The notes: a model not told the origin generated them from the sequence alone. 64,000 nucleotides of DNA from Chryseobacterium sp. Leaf394 (GCF_001424105.1 NZ_LMQH01000011.1:791531-855530); one strand, 5' to 3'. Numbered from the stretch's first letter, positions 15,917-25,225 are shown. Program-made: numbers and translations.

Positions 15917-16420
15917 ATGACAGATTTCGAAAAATACATTCAGAGATATTTAGATTTAATTCCATCAGAAAACTGGCTGGAAGAATTGAAACTGGTTGGT
16001 GAAAAAACCGTTTCCCTGTATTCTTATTTGACTGAAGAGCAATCTAAATTTGCGTACGCAGAAGGAAAATGGACTTTAAAGGAAGTGCTTTTGCATCTTT
16101 CAGACACAGAGAGAGTTTTTCAGTATCGGATTCTGGCATTTGCTAGAGGTGAAAAATCGGAATTATCTGGTTTTGATGAAGAAAGTTATGCAGCCCATTC
16201 CTTTGCGAATGAGAGAAGTTTAGAGTCCTTGTTGAAGGAATATCAACTGGTAAGAAATTCTTCTCTGATTTTGTTGGAAACATTAAATCCTACAATATTG
16301 AATAATATCGGAACTGCTAATGGAAACCAAATTTCTGTAGAAACGATTTCTAAATTAATTGTTGGACATAATATTCATCATTTGAACGTGGTGGAGGAGA
16401 GATATTTGCCGGAATTGTAA
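15917..16420 (+). CDS. DinB-family protein
   Basis: 167 aa, all-helical. EGKWTLKEVLLHLSDTERVFQYRILAFARGE and VGHNIHHLNVVEERYLPEL carry the histidines that form the divalent-metal site of DinB/YfiT-like proteins. Members include metal-dependent thiol transferases, and most are of unknown function. The gene is single, with a heptamer microsatellite just before its start and REP palindromes after its stop. Confidence 0.88.
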   Translation: MTDFEKYIQRYLDLIPSENWLEELKLVGEKTVSLYSYLTEEQSKFAYAEGKWTLKEVLLHLSDTERVFQYRILAFARGEKSELSGFDEESYAAHSFANERSLESLLKEYQLVRNSSLILLETLNPTILNNIGTANGNQISVETISKLIVGHNIHHLNVVEERYLPEL

Positions 16421-16575
16421 AGGGCAGATATTTTCTGATATTCAGGAATAGAAGGATTTGAATTTGTTTTAAGCAATTCTATCAATACCGATGGGCTTCA
16501 GCCTTTTTTTCGGAATCATCTCAAATTTTATAAGTGCGTTTTATCAAAATGTATTTTCAATATTGGATCAGTAGG

Positions 16576-16625
16576 AACGGGCTTTAGCCCGTTTTTTATG
16601 TAAATATTTCATTGGCTTTAGCCAA
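16576..16625. repeat. REP palindromes flanking a RAYT transposase, left side
   Basis: Two short palindromes with TTTA loops: AACGGGC-TTTA-GCCCGTT (16576-16593, also able to terminate transcription) and TTGGC-TTTA-GCCAA (16612-16625). A degenerate copy lies near 16494. The cognate palindromes on the right side have TAAA loops, meaning the opposite orientation, which is the usual layout around REP-associated transposases. Confidence 0.8.
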
Positions 16626-16663
16626 AATCTAAAATTTTTATAATTTTGATAAAAACAACACAA

Positions 16664-17092
16664 ATGCCTTTTATCAAAATTTATATTCATCTTGTATTTT
16701 CTACGTCAGAACGAACCCCATTTTTAAATACATTAGATTTAAGAGTCAAAATATGGAAACATATCAAAGAAAATGCTTCTACAAAGGGAATTTTTATTGA
16801 CATGGTCAATGGTTACTCGGATCATTGTCATTGTCTTATTTCTTTAGGATCAGATCAGAATATAGAGAAAATTGTGCAGTTGATTAAAGGTGAGAGCTCT
16901 CATTGGATTAATAAAAATCAATTAACGAGAGAACGATTTTGTTGGCAGGATGAATATTTTGCGGTTTCAGTTTCAGAATCGAAAGTAGAGTTAGTAAGAA
17001 ATTATATTAAAAATCAGGAAAAGCATCATCAGCATAAAAGTTTTGCAGATGAATATCAAGAGTTTATTGAAAAGTATAACTTTAAAATGTAA
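16664..17092 (+). CDS. REP-associated tyrosine transposase (RAYT, IS200-like Y1)
   Basis: 142 aa from the ATG at 16664, chosen because MPFIKIYIHLVFST is the family N-terminus; an upstream TTG-like start adds six residues. The HUH motif is at residues 54-56 (DHCHCLISL) and the catalytic tyrosine is probably Tyr114 in LVRNYIKNQEKHH. The protein looks complete. It is bracketed by inverted GGGCTTTAGCCC-type palindromes at 16576-16625 and 17096-17146. RAYTs are domesticated single-strand transposases that spread REP sequences rather than themselves. A solo REP at 30622 is a likely product. Confidence 0.9.
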   Translation: MPFIKIYIHLVFSTSERTPFLNTLDLRVKIWKHIKENASTKGIFIDMVNGYSDHCHCLISLGSDQNIEKIVQLIKGESSHWINKNQLTRERFCWQDEYFAVSVSESKVELVRNYIKNQEKHHQHKSFADEYQEFIEKYNFKM

Positions 17093-17095
17093 GTT

Positions 17096-17146
17096 TTGGC
17101 TAAAGCCGAATGAATGCTTAATTTTGAAGGCGGGCTAAAGCCCGCC
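17096..17146. repeat. REP palindromes flanking a RAYT transposase, right side
   Basis: TTGGC-TAAA-GCCGA (from 17096) and GGCGGGC-TAAA-GCCCGCC (17129-17146) are the inverted counterparts of the left-side copies. They end 11 bp before the tsaC-like start codon. Confidence 0.8.
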
Positions 17147-17157
17147 CCTATTGAATT

Positions 17158-17706
17158 ATGGAAAACATCATCAATATATTAAAATCCGGCGGCACTATCC
17201 TTTACCCGACAGATACCATCTGGGGAATCGGTTGTGATGCCACAAACATAGACGCCATCAATAAAATTTTCGACATCAAGAAGCGCGAAAAAAACAAATC
17301 CATGATTATTCTGGTGGAAACCGAGAAGAGATTGCAGGATTTGGTTGACGTTCCGGAAATGGCGTGGGAAATTATGGATTTAAGTGAAAAACCGGTGACG
17401 TTGGTTTATCAAAACCCGAAAGGTTTGCCGAAAGAATTGCTGGCCGAAGACGGAAGCATAGGAATTCGTCTCGTAAAAGATCTGTACTGTAAAAAGCTGA
17501 TTACAAAACTGAATAAGCCTTTAGTATCTACCTCAGCCAATTTCAGTGGCGAAAAAAGTCCGTTGAAATTTTCTGATATTTCTCCTGAAATTATTGATTT
17601 GGTGGATTATGCAGTGGAAGAAAACAGAGAAAAAGTCTCAGAATATTCAGGCTCTTCCGTGATAAAAATATGGAGTGATAATCGTGTAAAAGTTTTGAGA
17701 GAGTGA
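17158..17706 (+). CDS. tsaC: L-threonylcarbamoyladenylate synthase (Sua5/YciO/YrdC family)
   Basis: 182 aa. LKSGGTILYPTDTIWGIGCDA is the family N-terminus that contacts threonine and ATP, followed by IKKREKNKSMIILVE, PVTLVYQ, SIGIRLVKD and STSANFSGEKSP. The enzyme makes threonylcarbamoyl-AMP from threonine, bicarbonate and ATP, the first step of t6A37 tRNA modification. This is the short form without the Sua5 C-terminal domain. YciO-type paralogues look similar, so the physiological role is likely but not certain. Confidence 0.88.
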   Translation: MENIINILKSGGTILYPTDTIWGIGCDATNIDAINKIFDIKKREKNKSMIILVETEKRLQDLVDVPEMAWEIMDLSEKPVTLVYQNPKGLPKELLAEDGSIGIRLVKDLYCKKLITKLNKPLVSTSANFSGEKSPLKFSDISPEIIDLVDYAVEENREKVSEYSGSSVIKIWSDNRVKVLRE

Positions 17707-17827
17707 TGTAATATCGCACAGATTTCACGGATTTTCACTGATTTTTATTCGTTATTTTTTAAAATTTAATCATTAATTTTTTTTCGATGTACCCGGAGAA
17801 TGTAGTTTATCAGAAAATTGTAAATAA

Positions 17828-18040
17828 ACGGTGTCATGCTGAGCCCGTCGAAGCCTTCAAACTTATGTGCTCCAAATATTTTTAAAGTATTACGCTTAAA
17901 ACTTATTCTTACGTAATCCTTAGACAAACTCAGGATTAAAGTGGTGAACATCTATCGATCAACGGTGTCAGGCTGAGCCTGTCGAAGCCTTCAAACTTAT
18001 GTGTTCTAAATATTCTCAAAGTATTAAACTTAAACTCATG
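17828..18040 (+). repeat. Two direct copies of a ~78-bp repeat in a 490-bp non-coding spacer
   Basis: Copies at about 17828-17905 and 17962-18038 share GGTGTCANGCTGAGCC, then GTCGAAGCCTTCAAACTTAT and an AAAGTATTA tail, with scattered differences. Between them CTTAGACAAACTCAGGATT is the reverse-strand form of a CCTGAG-GTC(G/T)AAG core. The core TGAGCCTGTCGAAGCC resembles widespread Bacteroidetes interspersed repeats. The minus-strand frame at 17766-17951 is made of this repeat and is not taken as a gene. The rest of 17707-18197 holds only a promoter-like box and a heptamer tract. Confidence 0.75.
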
Positions 18041-18108
18041 TGACTCATGTGTCAAAAAAATCTTTTGTGACTTTTGTGGTTTAAAAAAATACATTTAATG
18101 TAAATATT

Positions 18109-18116
18109 TATCTTTG
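18109..18116 (+). promoter_or_regulatory. Flavobacterial -7 box upstream of cca
   Basis: TATCTTTG followed by C is a perfect TAnnTTTG match, 82 bp before the cca ATG. No clear TTG at the expected -33 spacing was seen. Confidence 0.5.
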
Positions 18117-18161
18117 CAAAATTATAAGCGATGTCTGAACTCAGTATTTAAATTGGTCAAG

Positions 18162-18189
18162 CATCCATCATCTCACATCCAACATCCAG
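18162..18189 (+). repeat. CATCCAN heptanucleotide microsatellite before cca
   Basis: Four 7-bp units, CATCCAT, CATCTCA, CATCCAA and CATCCAG, end 8 bp before the cca start codon. They lie inside the predicted leader downstream of the -7 box. Confidence 0.65.
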
Positions 18190-18197
18190 CATAAAAA

Positions 18198-19619
18198 ATG
18201 TTCATCAACCTCAATCAAAATCAAAACCTCAAACTTTTCAAAATTATTTCTGAAGTCGCTGCAGCCAACAACCAATCAGTGTACATCGTTGGTGGTTTTG
18301 TGCGCGATCTTTTAATGAAAAGAAAAGCTTCAACGGATATTGATTTTGTGACCGAGCAGAGTGGAATTGAACTGGCTCAAAATGTAGGAAAGGAAATTGA
18401 TCCCAAGATGAATGTTTCGGTGTTTAAAACATACGGAACGGCGATGATCAGATACAAAGATCTCGAACTGGAATTTGTAGGCGCAAGAAAAGAAAGCTAT
18501 ACCGAAGACAGCCGTAAACCGGAAGTGGAGGGCGGTACGATTGAAGATGATCAGAAAAGAAGAGATTTCACCATCAATGCGATGGCAATTTCTTTAAATA
18601 AAGATAATTTCGGGGAACTGATCGATCCTTTTGACGGAATCGGTGATCTTCAGAAGGAAATACTGAGAACACCTTTAGAACCTGCTCAAACGTATTCTGA
18701 TGATCCGTTAAGAATGATGAGGGCGGTACGTTTTGCATCAACTTTAAATTTTACCATTGAAGAAAATTCGTTGGAAGCCATAAGACAGGAAGCGGAAAGA
18801 ATCAAAATTGTTTCTATGGAAAGAATTATGGTTGAGTTTAACAAAATTATGCTTTCTGAAAAGCCTTCTGTCGGTTTGAAATTAATGGAAGAAACAGGTT
18901 TAATGAAATTAATTATTCCTGAACTTATTGATTTGAAAGGCGTTGAAGAAGTAGAAGGTCAAACACACAAAGACAATTTTTACCACACGTTGGAAGTGGT
19001 TGATAATATTTCCGAAAATACAGATAACCTTTGGCTTCGTTGGGCAGCATTGCTTCACGACATTGGAAAAGCTCCGACAAAGAAATTTGTAGACGGAACG
19101 GGCTGGACTTTCCATGGGCACGAGTTTTTAGGTTCGAAAATGGTGAAAACCTTATTTCAGAAACTGAAATTACCTTTGAATGCTGATATGAAATACGTTC
19201 AGAAGATGGTGAAACTGTCGTCACGTCCGATTGCACTGGTAACGGATGATGCTTCAGATTCTGCATTGAGAAGACTTTTGTTTGATGCCGGCGAAGATCT
19301 GGAAGATCTGTTTACGCTTTGTAAAGCGGATATCACAACGAAAAACTCAAGAAAGCAGGAAAGATTTAAGAAAAATTTCCAGTATGTTGCAGTGAAAATC
19401 AAGGAGGTTGAAGAAAAAGATCAGGTAAGAAATTTCCAGCCACCAATTTCCGGAGAAGAAATTATGGAAATGTTTAACCTGAAACCTGGTAGAGAAATAG
19501 GAATTTTAAAGGAAAAAGTAAAAGAAGCCATTCTGGAAGGCGAGATTGGCAATGACAGTGAGGAAGCACGAAACTTCGTGATTGCTGAGGCCGAAAAATT
19601 AGGACTTAAACCTGAATAG
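18198..19619 (+). CDS. cca: CCA-adding tRNA nucleotidyltransferase with HD domain
   Basis: 473 aa. Residues 28-51 contain YIVGGFVRDLLMKRKASTDI with the nucleotidyltransferase acidic pair DID at 47-49. Then RRDFTINAMAISL, the RNA-binding neck DDPLRMMRAVRFAS, and an HD domain at ~260-400 (LLHDIGKAPTK, FHGHEFLGSKM). It adds or repairs the 3'-CCA of tRNAs; the HD domain could give phosphohydrolase activity. It may alternatively be one half of a split CCA/A-adding system, which cannot be excluded. It is monocistronic and followed by a bidirectional terminator. Confidence 0.92.
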   Translation: MFINLNQNQNLKLFKIISEVAAANNQSVYIVGGFVRDLLMKRKASTDIDFVTEQSGIELAQNVGKEIDPKMNVSVFKTYGTAMIRYKDLELEFVGARKESYTEDSRKPEVEGGTIEDDQKRRDFTINAMAISLNKDNFGELIDPFDGIGDLQKEILRTPLEPAQTYSDDPLRMMRAVRFASTLNFTIEENSLEAIRQEAERIKIVSMERIMVEFNKIMLSEKPSVGLKLMEETGLMKLIIPELIDLKGVEEVEGQTHKDNFYHTLEVVDNISENTDNLWLRWAALLHDIGKAPTKKFVDGTGWTFHGHEFLGSKMVKTLFQKLKLPLNADMKYVQKMVKLSSRPIALVTDDASDSALRRLLFDAGEDLEDLFTLCKADITTKNSRKQERFKKNFQYVAVKIKEVEEKDQVRNFQPPISGEEIMEMFNLKPGREIGILKEKVKEAILEGEIGNDSEEARNFVIAEAEKLGLKPE

Positions 19620-19651
19620 ATTTAGTTTTAATCTAAAACTTATCAATACAA

Positions 19652-19685
19652 AAAACCTCTTTCAAAATCAATTGAAAGAGGTTTT
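19652..19685. terminator. Bidirectional terminator between cca and the B12 operon
   Basis: AAAACCTCTTTCAA (19652-19665) and TTGAAAGAGGTTTT (19672-19685) form a perfect 14-bp stem with a 6-nt loop. It closes cca on + and the four-gene B12 uptake operon on -. Confidence 0.9.
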
Positions 19686-19709
19686 GTTATTTTAAAAAGT
19701 TTGGTCACT

Positions 19710-20720
19710 TTACTTTGAAACAATCAGTTTCAGATTCTGTTTACCATTTTCAGTTTCAAACTGTACAATATAATTTCCTGTTTTTAATTCAGAAATATTG
19801 ACCGTTTTATCAACAGTTTTTGCCTGTTTTACTAAAGCTCCGGTGATACTGTAGATTTTCACCAAAACTTCTTTGTCTGTATTGATTTTAATGAAATCTG
19901 TCGCAGGATTAGGATACAAACTAATCTTAACTGGTGCTTTCTGATTTTCAGCAGTTGCCAGAACAGCGGTGTATTCATTAATTACTCCAACGGCATTCAA
20001 ATCAAAACCTGATGATGCAAAAGGAGTAGGGAACGGGTCAATCGCTACATTTCCGTAACTGTCAAATGTTCTGTATCCTTCAACATTGCTTCCTACAACA
20101 TCAATAATTTTTACATGAGTAATCTGAGATTTATTTAAAAGCGGATTATCAGGAATATCACTGATGTCAAAAGGAGTTCCGAAGCCTGAAATATACTTTC
20201 CTGCAAAATTATTCAGATACGTTGCATCCATTGTTGCAAAGCCAGGTCCGCCCGCATCAGGCGCATTCTGCACATAATCTGCAGGATACTGATTGTGAGA
20301 AGGGAACCGGAAAAAGTTGATTCCGTCTGAACTCACTTCCACAAAAGCGAGCTCTAAGAATGCTTTTCCGGTTTGGTTAGACATAAACCCGTTTTCAAAA
20401 ACTGCAAAATCAAATCCGCTGTCGTTGGTAATTGGTTTTGCAAAAGTAAGAACTGCCGTTCCGCCGTCACCAAGACAGACCACAGAACTGTTGGGTGCAC
20501 CGATAGCGCTGTCAGGAGCTCCAACTGATGCATAAGCTGTCTGTGAACCGTTAATTTGTTGCAAACCACGTACAACAGTTGCTCCCGTTGCCCACGATTT
20601 AAAAAGCGTACTGTTAGCCGGAATTGCTGTTGTTCCCGCAACATTGGCTTGTGGAGGATAAGTCTGAGCCATCAAAAAATGAGCAGATAGAAACGCAGCT
20701 GCGAAGAATATATTTTTCAT
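19710..20720 (-). CDS. T9SS-exported surface protein of the B12 operon
   Basis: 336 aa. Signal peptide MKNIFFAAAFLSAHFLMAQ. The body has GAPDSAIGAPNSSVVCLGDG, AVLTFAKPITNDSGFDFAVFENGF, LELAFVEVSSDGINFFRFPS and a TYLNNFAGKYISGFGTPFDI segment. This pattern is typical of surface proteins that accompany cobalamin receptors in Bacteroidetes, possibly equivalent to BtuH-type binders. From about residue 268 a type A T9SS sorting domain begins (ISLYPNPATDFIKI, VKIYSITGALV, GNYIVQFET). It is the last gene of the riboswitch-controlled operon, 14 bp after its neighbour. B12 binding is inferred from context. Confidence 0.8.
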   Translation of the reverse strand: MKNIFFAAAFLSAHFLMAQTYPPQANVAGTTAIPANSTLFKSWATGATVVRGLQQINGSQTAYASVGAPDSAIGAPNSSVVCLGDGGTAVLTFAKPITNDSGFDFAVFENGFMSNQTGKAFLELAFVEVSSDGINFFRFPSHNQYPADYVQNAPDAGGPGFATMDATYLNNFAGKYISGFGTPFDISDIPDNPLLNKSQITHVKIIDVVGSNVEGYRTFDSYGNVAIDPFPTPFASSGFDLNAVGVINEYTAVLATAENQKAPVKISLYPNPATDFIKINTDKEVLVKIYSITGALVKQAKTVDKTVNISELKTGNYIVQFETENGKQNLKLIVSK

Positions 20721-20734
20721 TTTATTTCTTTAGA

Positions 20735-22024
20735 TTATTTAATGATGAATTTTTCACTTGTCTGAATGTTTTTTCCTGAAATCTGAATAATGTAGTTTCC
20801 TTTATTTAAACCTGAAACCGTAATTCCGTTTTGGTAAACACCGGATTTAACGATTCTTCCTGAAAGATCAACGATTTTAAACTGAGCTCCGTCAGCATTT
20901 TTCACGTAAAGAACATCTGAAACCGGGTTTGGATAGATTGAAATATTATTTGTGAATTTCGCTGCATCAGAAACAGAGAGATTACCCGGAGTGAATACGT
21001 TTTTATAAACATTGTTTGTGCCACCTGTTGTGGTAAATGTATTCAACAGCGTTCCTGTCTGATTATAAACATTGACTGTAGATGTCGGACCAAAATCTGT
21101 GTTGGCCTGGAAAATTTTACCGTCTATCGCCGAAAAACCATAGAAGTCTCCATAGCTTCCACTTGGCGTTGTTGTGAAAAGTGGAGTACTGCTGAATGTA
21201 AGCAGGTCTGTATCTAAAGAATACACATTGCTTTGTGTAACTCCCGCAATGAAAAGTTTTGTTCCTTCCGAAGTAAATTTTAATGCTTCATACTGCGAAG
21301 GAGGTTGAATGGCTGCATTTGTAATGCTTGCCGCCACTGTGTCTGTAGCAGTATTGATTTTATAAACTGTAGATCCTGCCGAGGTTGTACATAAGGCAAA
21401 AATATCATTTCCAATTACAGTAATCGCTTGCAGACCGCTGCTGAGAGTAATGGTTTTAACAATTGTGTTTGTAGTAGGATCGATTACATCAATACTGTTT
21501 CCTGCTCTGTAAGAAGACTTATTCACATAAACTTTCCCGTTTACAGTAACAATTTCTTCAGGATCCTGACTTAACGGAATGTTTGTTATAAAAGCTAAGG
21601 TATTGGCATCATGAACTGATACATGCTGTGCCGTTTGCGATCCCCAGTTACTGGTATAAATTTTTCCGCTGGCTATTGTAGTATATCTTGGCTGAGAAAT
21701 ATTATTGGTGATTACAGCAGATTTTACAAAACTCGCTCTGTCGGCTACAACAACTTTGTCTGAATTATTTAAAACTAAATAAGACTTGTCTCCACTGAAA
21801 TAGATAGACTGTAAAACATCACCTAAGACTTCACCGTTATTGGCTAAACTGTAAATGTTATTGGTAACGTTGTTATTAGCATCAATATATGAAATGCTTG
21901 CGTTAGATTGATTGTAAACTCCTTCGTTGGACACAATATATCCATTAGAGTACTGTGCAGACATCAATGCGAATCCTGCCACTGTAAAGCTCAGTCTTAA
22001 AAATTTAGAGTAAAATTGTTTCAT
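20735..22024 (-). CDS. YncE-like beta-propeller with T9SS sorting domain
   Basis: 429 aa. A signal peptide (MKQFYSKFLRLSFTVAGFALMSAQ) is followed by DUF5074/YncE-like propeller repeats such as LGDVLQSIYFSGDKSYLVLNN, KVVVADRASF, KVYVNKSSYRAGNSIDVID and SLDTDLLTFSSTPLF. The C-terminal ~75 residues are a type A T9SS domain (ISIYPNPVSDVLYVKN, IVKSGVYQNGITV, GNYIIQIS). It resembles the BtuG-like lipoprotein next to it, but is exported by T9SS rather than lipidated. In this operon it probably binds cobalamin or corrinoids at the surface; that is inference. Confidence 0.82.
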   Translation of the reverse strand: MKQFYSKFLRLSFTVAGFALMSAQYSNGYIVSNEGVYNQSNASISYIDANNNVTNNIYSLANNGEVLGDVLQSIYFSGDKSYLVLNNSDKVVVADRASFVKSAVITNNISQPRYTTIASGKIYTSNWGSQTAQHVSVHDANTLAFITNIPLSQDPEEIVTVNGKVYVNKSSYRAGNSIDVIDPTTNTIVKTITLSSGLQAITVIGNDIFALCTTSAGSTVYKINTATDTVAASITNAAIQPPSQYEALKFTSEGTKLFIAGVTQSNVYSLDTDLLTFSSTPLFTTTPSGSYGDFYGFSAIDGKIFQANTDFGPTSTVNVYNQTGTLLNTFTTTGGTNNVYKNVFTPGNLSVSDAAKFTNNISIYPNPVSDVLYVKNADGAQFKIVDLSGRIVKSGVYQNGITVSGLNKGNYIIQISGKNIQTSEKFIIK

Positions 22025-22063
22025 TTTTGAATTATTTGATTGAATTATTATGTTGATTTAAAA

Positions 22064-23188
22064 TTATTTATATAAAAAGGTTAAATGTCCCGGGATATCG
22101 CCGGTCTGTACTTTCCATTTCAGTTTCCCGAATTTGTTGTAGCAGAAAAGTTCGCCGGATGAAGTGTAATCTTTGGCATCGCCAATGAAAATATCTCCGT
22201 TCTCGCGGTTCGCAGCTATACCGTAAGGAATTACAATTTGAGACTGAGTTCCGTCTGTGATGAAATTGCTGCTCGTTTGTGCGAAAGTATCGGTATTGAT
22301 AATTCCGTAACCGCTGGATGTTCCACTTGATGTATATTCATAACTGAAATAGTACAGCCTGTTTTCAATAATAGAAAAATCACTGATGGGTAGATTTATT
22401 TCTTTAACAACCTGATCGTTCTGTGGATTTAAAACATAGGTTTTAGCAGGAATATTTCCGAAATTTCCTCTTGAAGTCACCCAGAGCTTTCCGGTATCGT
22501 CCTTTTTAATTTTACTTAAATTGATGGCAACAGGAATTTTTTTTATCTCGGTAAAAGTATTCAGATCAATGACAGAAACCGTGTTGTCATAATCGGGATA
22601 GCTGTAGCCCCCGGAATTGGCAACGTATAATTTGTCGCCTACCACTTCAAGTTCATCCGGCTGTTTCCCAACGTCAACCTGACCTACGATTTGCAGAGTA
22701 TTTACATCTACTTTCACCACATAACCAGGCTGCGAGACGCCTACCGCACCTCCATAAGACGTGATATAAGCATAGTTGCCATGAAAATTGATGTACCTGC
22801 AGTTTGGAATTTTTATCTCGCCGATGTGTTTTGCTGTTTTGGCATCCATCACTTCAACAAAATTGGAAAGATTGATTACTGCATACAGTTTATCCTTATA
22901 TACTTTAATGTCATTTCCAACATCTCCAAGGCTGTTGACAACGGTTGGGTTCTGGGCATTGTAATAATTTTTGGTGAAAGCTCCGGTAGAATAATCAAAG
23001 AAATCTATTGACGCTTTATTGCTGCCCATATTTCCCTCATTTAACACGTAAAGCCCTTTAATATTGATATTTTCAGGCTCCTGAACTCCCGAAACCGTCG
23101 CTCCGTAATTGATATAATCGTAATCTTCTCTACAAGAATGAATGCCAAGAATTAAAAGAAAAGCTAAAAGTATCTGTATATTTTTCAT
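22064..23188 (-). CDS. BtuG-like beta-propeller surface lipoprotein
   Basis: 374 aa. Lipoprotein signal MKNIQILLAFLLILGIHSC (Cys19). The propeller repeats include GLYVLNEGNMGSNKASIDFFD, VNSLGDVGNDIKVYKDKLYAV, GQVDVGKQPDELEVVGDKLYV and NTVSVIDLNTFTEIKKIPV. Bacteroides BtuG is a surface propeller lipoprotein that captures vitamin B12 with very high affinity and works with BtuB. The position 15 bp after a TonB receptor under a cobalamin riboswitch supports the same job here. Signal, fold and context agree; ligand binding is inferred. Confidence 0.82.
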   Translation of the reverse strand: MKNIQILLAFLLILGIHSCREDYDYINYGATVSGVQEPENINIKGLYVLNEGNMGSNKASIDFFDYSTGAFTKNYYNAQNPTVVNSLGDVGNDIKVYKDKLYAVINLSNFVEVMDAKTAKHIGEIKIPNCRYINFHGNYAYITSYGGAVGVSQPGYVVKVDVNTLQIVGQVDVGKQPDELEVVGDKLYVANSGGYSYPDYDNTVSVIDLNTFTEIKKIPVAINLSKIKKDDTGKLWVTSRGNFGNIPAKTYVLNPQNDQVVKEINLPISDFSIIENRLYYFSYEYTSSGTSSGYGIINTDTFAQTSSNFITDGTQSQIVIPYGIAANRENGDIFIGDAKDYTSSGELFCYNKFGKLKWKVQTGDIPGHLTFLYK

Positions 23189-23203
23189 TTTTAAATTCTG
23201 CTT

Positions 23204-25225
23204 TTAAAAGTTAACTCTCAAATTAACCCTGTAATTTCTCCCCGGCATCGGATAATTTTTAATGACGCTGTAGTTTTGGTCTAAAAGATTATTCACCTCA
23301 AGTCCGAGTCTGAATTTCCAGCCCTTAAGTTTAAATTCACGTGTACCCGAAATATCACTGCTGTACCACGGCTGCTCATAGTTTTCAGGAATATTTTCGG
23401 ACATATTGTAGCGTTCGCCAACGTAAATGTAGCTGTAATTCAGCTGCCAGTCTTTGTAGGTGATTCCCAGAAGCATGCTTCCGTTGTGCTTTGCAGTATA
23501 CGGAATCTGATTTCTGTAATAGGATGTGATGTTGGATTTTGTAATGTTTAAAGCCTCTGTAAAAGTGTAGGTAAATCGGCTGCTGAATAACAGATTTTGC
23601 GAAAGCAACCAGATGGCCTGTGCCGAAACGTCTGCGCCTTTTATTTCAACCTCACCCAGATTCGTCATCGTCCAGCGGAATTGTTGCCCTTTCGGATATG
23701 CGATAATTTTGTCCCGAACTCTGTTGTAATAGGCATCAGCGATGATATTGATATTCTGTAAAACGCCTGTTTCAAAATCTTTATTAAAGGTAAAACCTAC
23801 ATCATACTGATTGGTAAATTCAGGTCTCAGTTGCGAACTTCCAACTTCTGCATAATACAAGTCATTAAAAGTCGGCATTCTGAAAATTCTTTTATAGAAA
23901 CCATGTAATTTAAAGTCTGCGGCAAATGGCTGATAGGATGCGAAAACAGTCGGTGTAAACTCTGAACGGTTTTGAGGAACGGAAAACGTCGTGTTTTCAA
24001 TTTTTTCCTGAACAAAAGTTCCCAAAACACTTCCCTGAATTTTAAATTTATTAAAATCAAACTGTGTCGCCAATGCAATCAGTTCTGTATGTCTTTGCGG
24101 ATAGGCAAACTGCCTCAGATTTGAATCTAAAGTATTGTACTGATAATCTGCGGAAAGATTGATCTTCCAGAATTTATACGGTGAATACTGTTGTGCTGTA
24201 GAAATATAGAATTCCTGTTGCTTATAAACATTGTCAATAAATAGAGGCGTTCCGCCCGGATTATCATTGTAATATCTTGTATAATCATCAGCAAATTTAG
24301 AATTGATCTGAAACTTATATCTGGATGAAATTTCTTTTTCAAAACTTCCCTGCACAAAAAAGTTTTTATCCCATTGTCTGCTTGAAGAAATATCCCCATT
24401 TCTGATGATGGCACCCGGAACACCTCGCTCAGAATCGTAATAGTAACCTTTGAGTTTCCAAATTCCGTTATTGATTTTCCCGAAAACACCAGCTTCTGCA
24501 CGAAGAGCTTCGATGTCGCCGTTTTCTCTTATTCCGCTTCGTTCCCAGCCCAGACTTCCGTCCGGCAATGCCACTTTTTGATGAAATTTATATCGTCCGT
24601 GTCCTGTAAGATATTCCGTATTTAAAGAAATACTGATGTTATCCGTCAATTTCTGCTCTAATAAAATGGAAGGATTTACCACACCAAAAGAACCCGAACG
24701 GTAGTTGAAATTAACATTGGTCTTTTTTGAATTGATAAAAACAGGCGTTCTGCTTCGCAAATAAATAGATCCCGAAGAACCAAAATCTTTCGCCGCCTGA
24801 AAAATTTCGCTTTTCTGTCCGTTATAAAGTGAGATGGATTCTAAATTATCCAGTGAAAATCTTCCAAGATCAACGGTTCCGTTTTGAGCATTGCCAATAG
24901 GAATTCCATCATAGAAAACCCCAACATGCTGCGTTCCCATTGCACGGATATTTACCGTTTTCATGCCACCGATTCCGCCGTAATCCTTAATCTGAATTCC
25001 GGAAAAATACCGTACAGCATCTGCCACAGAAGTACTGTTGAGTTTTTCGAGTTCTGCTCCCGAGAGTTTTTGTGAAGAAATAACCCCGGTCTCCTGACGC
25101 TTTCTGTTGAAAATAATATCGCGGATTACGGTCGTTTCAATACTGTCTGACGCTGTCTTTTGTGCAAAAACAGATGTAGGTACAGCTAGCATTACCAGCA
25201 GGGCAGAAGAGTAAAAATATTTCAT
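23204..25225 (-). CDS. btuB: BtuB-like TonB-dependent receptor
   Basis: 673 aa outer-membrane receptor. Signal peptide MKYFYSSALLVMLAVPTSVFA, then a plug domain (LNSTSVADAVRYFSGIQIKDYGG, IGGMKTVNIRAMGTQHVGVF) and a beta barrel to the C-terminal aromatic NYRVNLRVNF. The length is near that of BtuB (about 614 aa in E. coli) and much below SusC-type receptors. A cobalamin riboswitch lies just upstream on the same strand, so cobalamin or a related corrinoid is the likely substrate. It leads the operon with a BtuG-like lipoprotein and two T9SS proteins. Confidence 0.88.
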   Translation of the reverse strand: MKYFYSSALLVMLAVPTSVFAQKTASDSIETTVIRDIIFNRKRQETGVISSQKLSGAELEKLNSTSVADAVRYFSGIQIKDYGGIGGMKTVNIRAMGTQHVGVFYDGIPIGNAQNGTVDLGRFSLDNLESISLYNGQKSEIFQAAKDFGSSGSIYLRSRTPVFINSKKTNVNFNYRSGSFGVVNPSILLEQKLTDNISISLNTEYLTGHGRYKFHQKVALPDGSLGWERSGIRENGDIEALRAEAGVFGKINNGIWKLKGYYYDSERGVPGAIIRNGDISSSRQWDKNFFVQGSFEKEISSRYKFQINSKFADDYTRYYNDNPGGTPLFIDNVYKQQEFYISTAQQYSPYKFWKINLSADYQYNTLDSNLRQFAYPQRHTELIALATQFDFNKFKIQGSVLGTFVQEKIENTTFSVPQNRSEFTPTVFASYQPFAADFKLHGFYKRIFRMPTFNDLYYAEVGSSQLRPEFTNQYDVGFTFNKDFETGVLQNINIIADAYYNRVRDKIIAYPKGQQFRWTMTNLGEVEIKGADVSAQAIWLLSQNLLFSSRFTYTFTEALNITKSNITSYYRNQIPYTAKHNGSMLLGITYKDWQLNYSYIYVGERYNMSENIPENYEQPWYSSDISGTREFKLKGWKFRLGLEVNNLLDQNYSVIKNYPMPGRNYRVNLRVNF

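Noticed and set aside
17766-17951. 61-codon minus-strand frame
   Set aside because: It lies wholly inside the dispersed repeat with the GTCGAAGCC core; no promoter, no family, and the same sequence recurs downstream.
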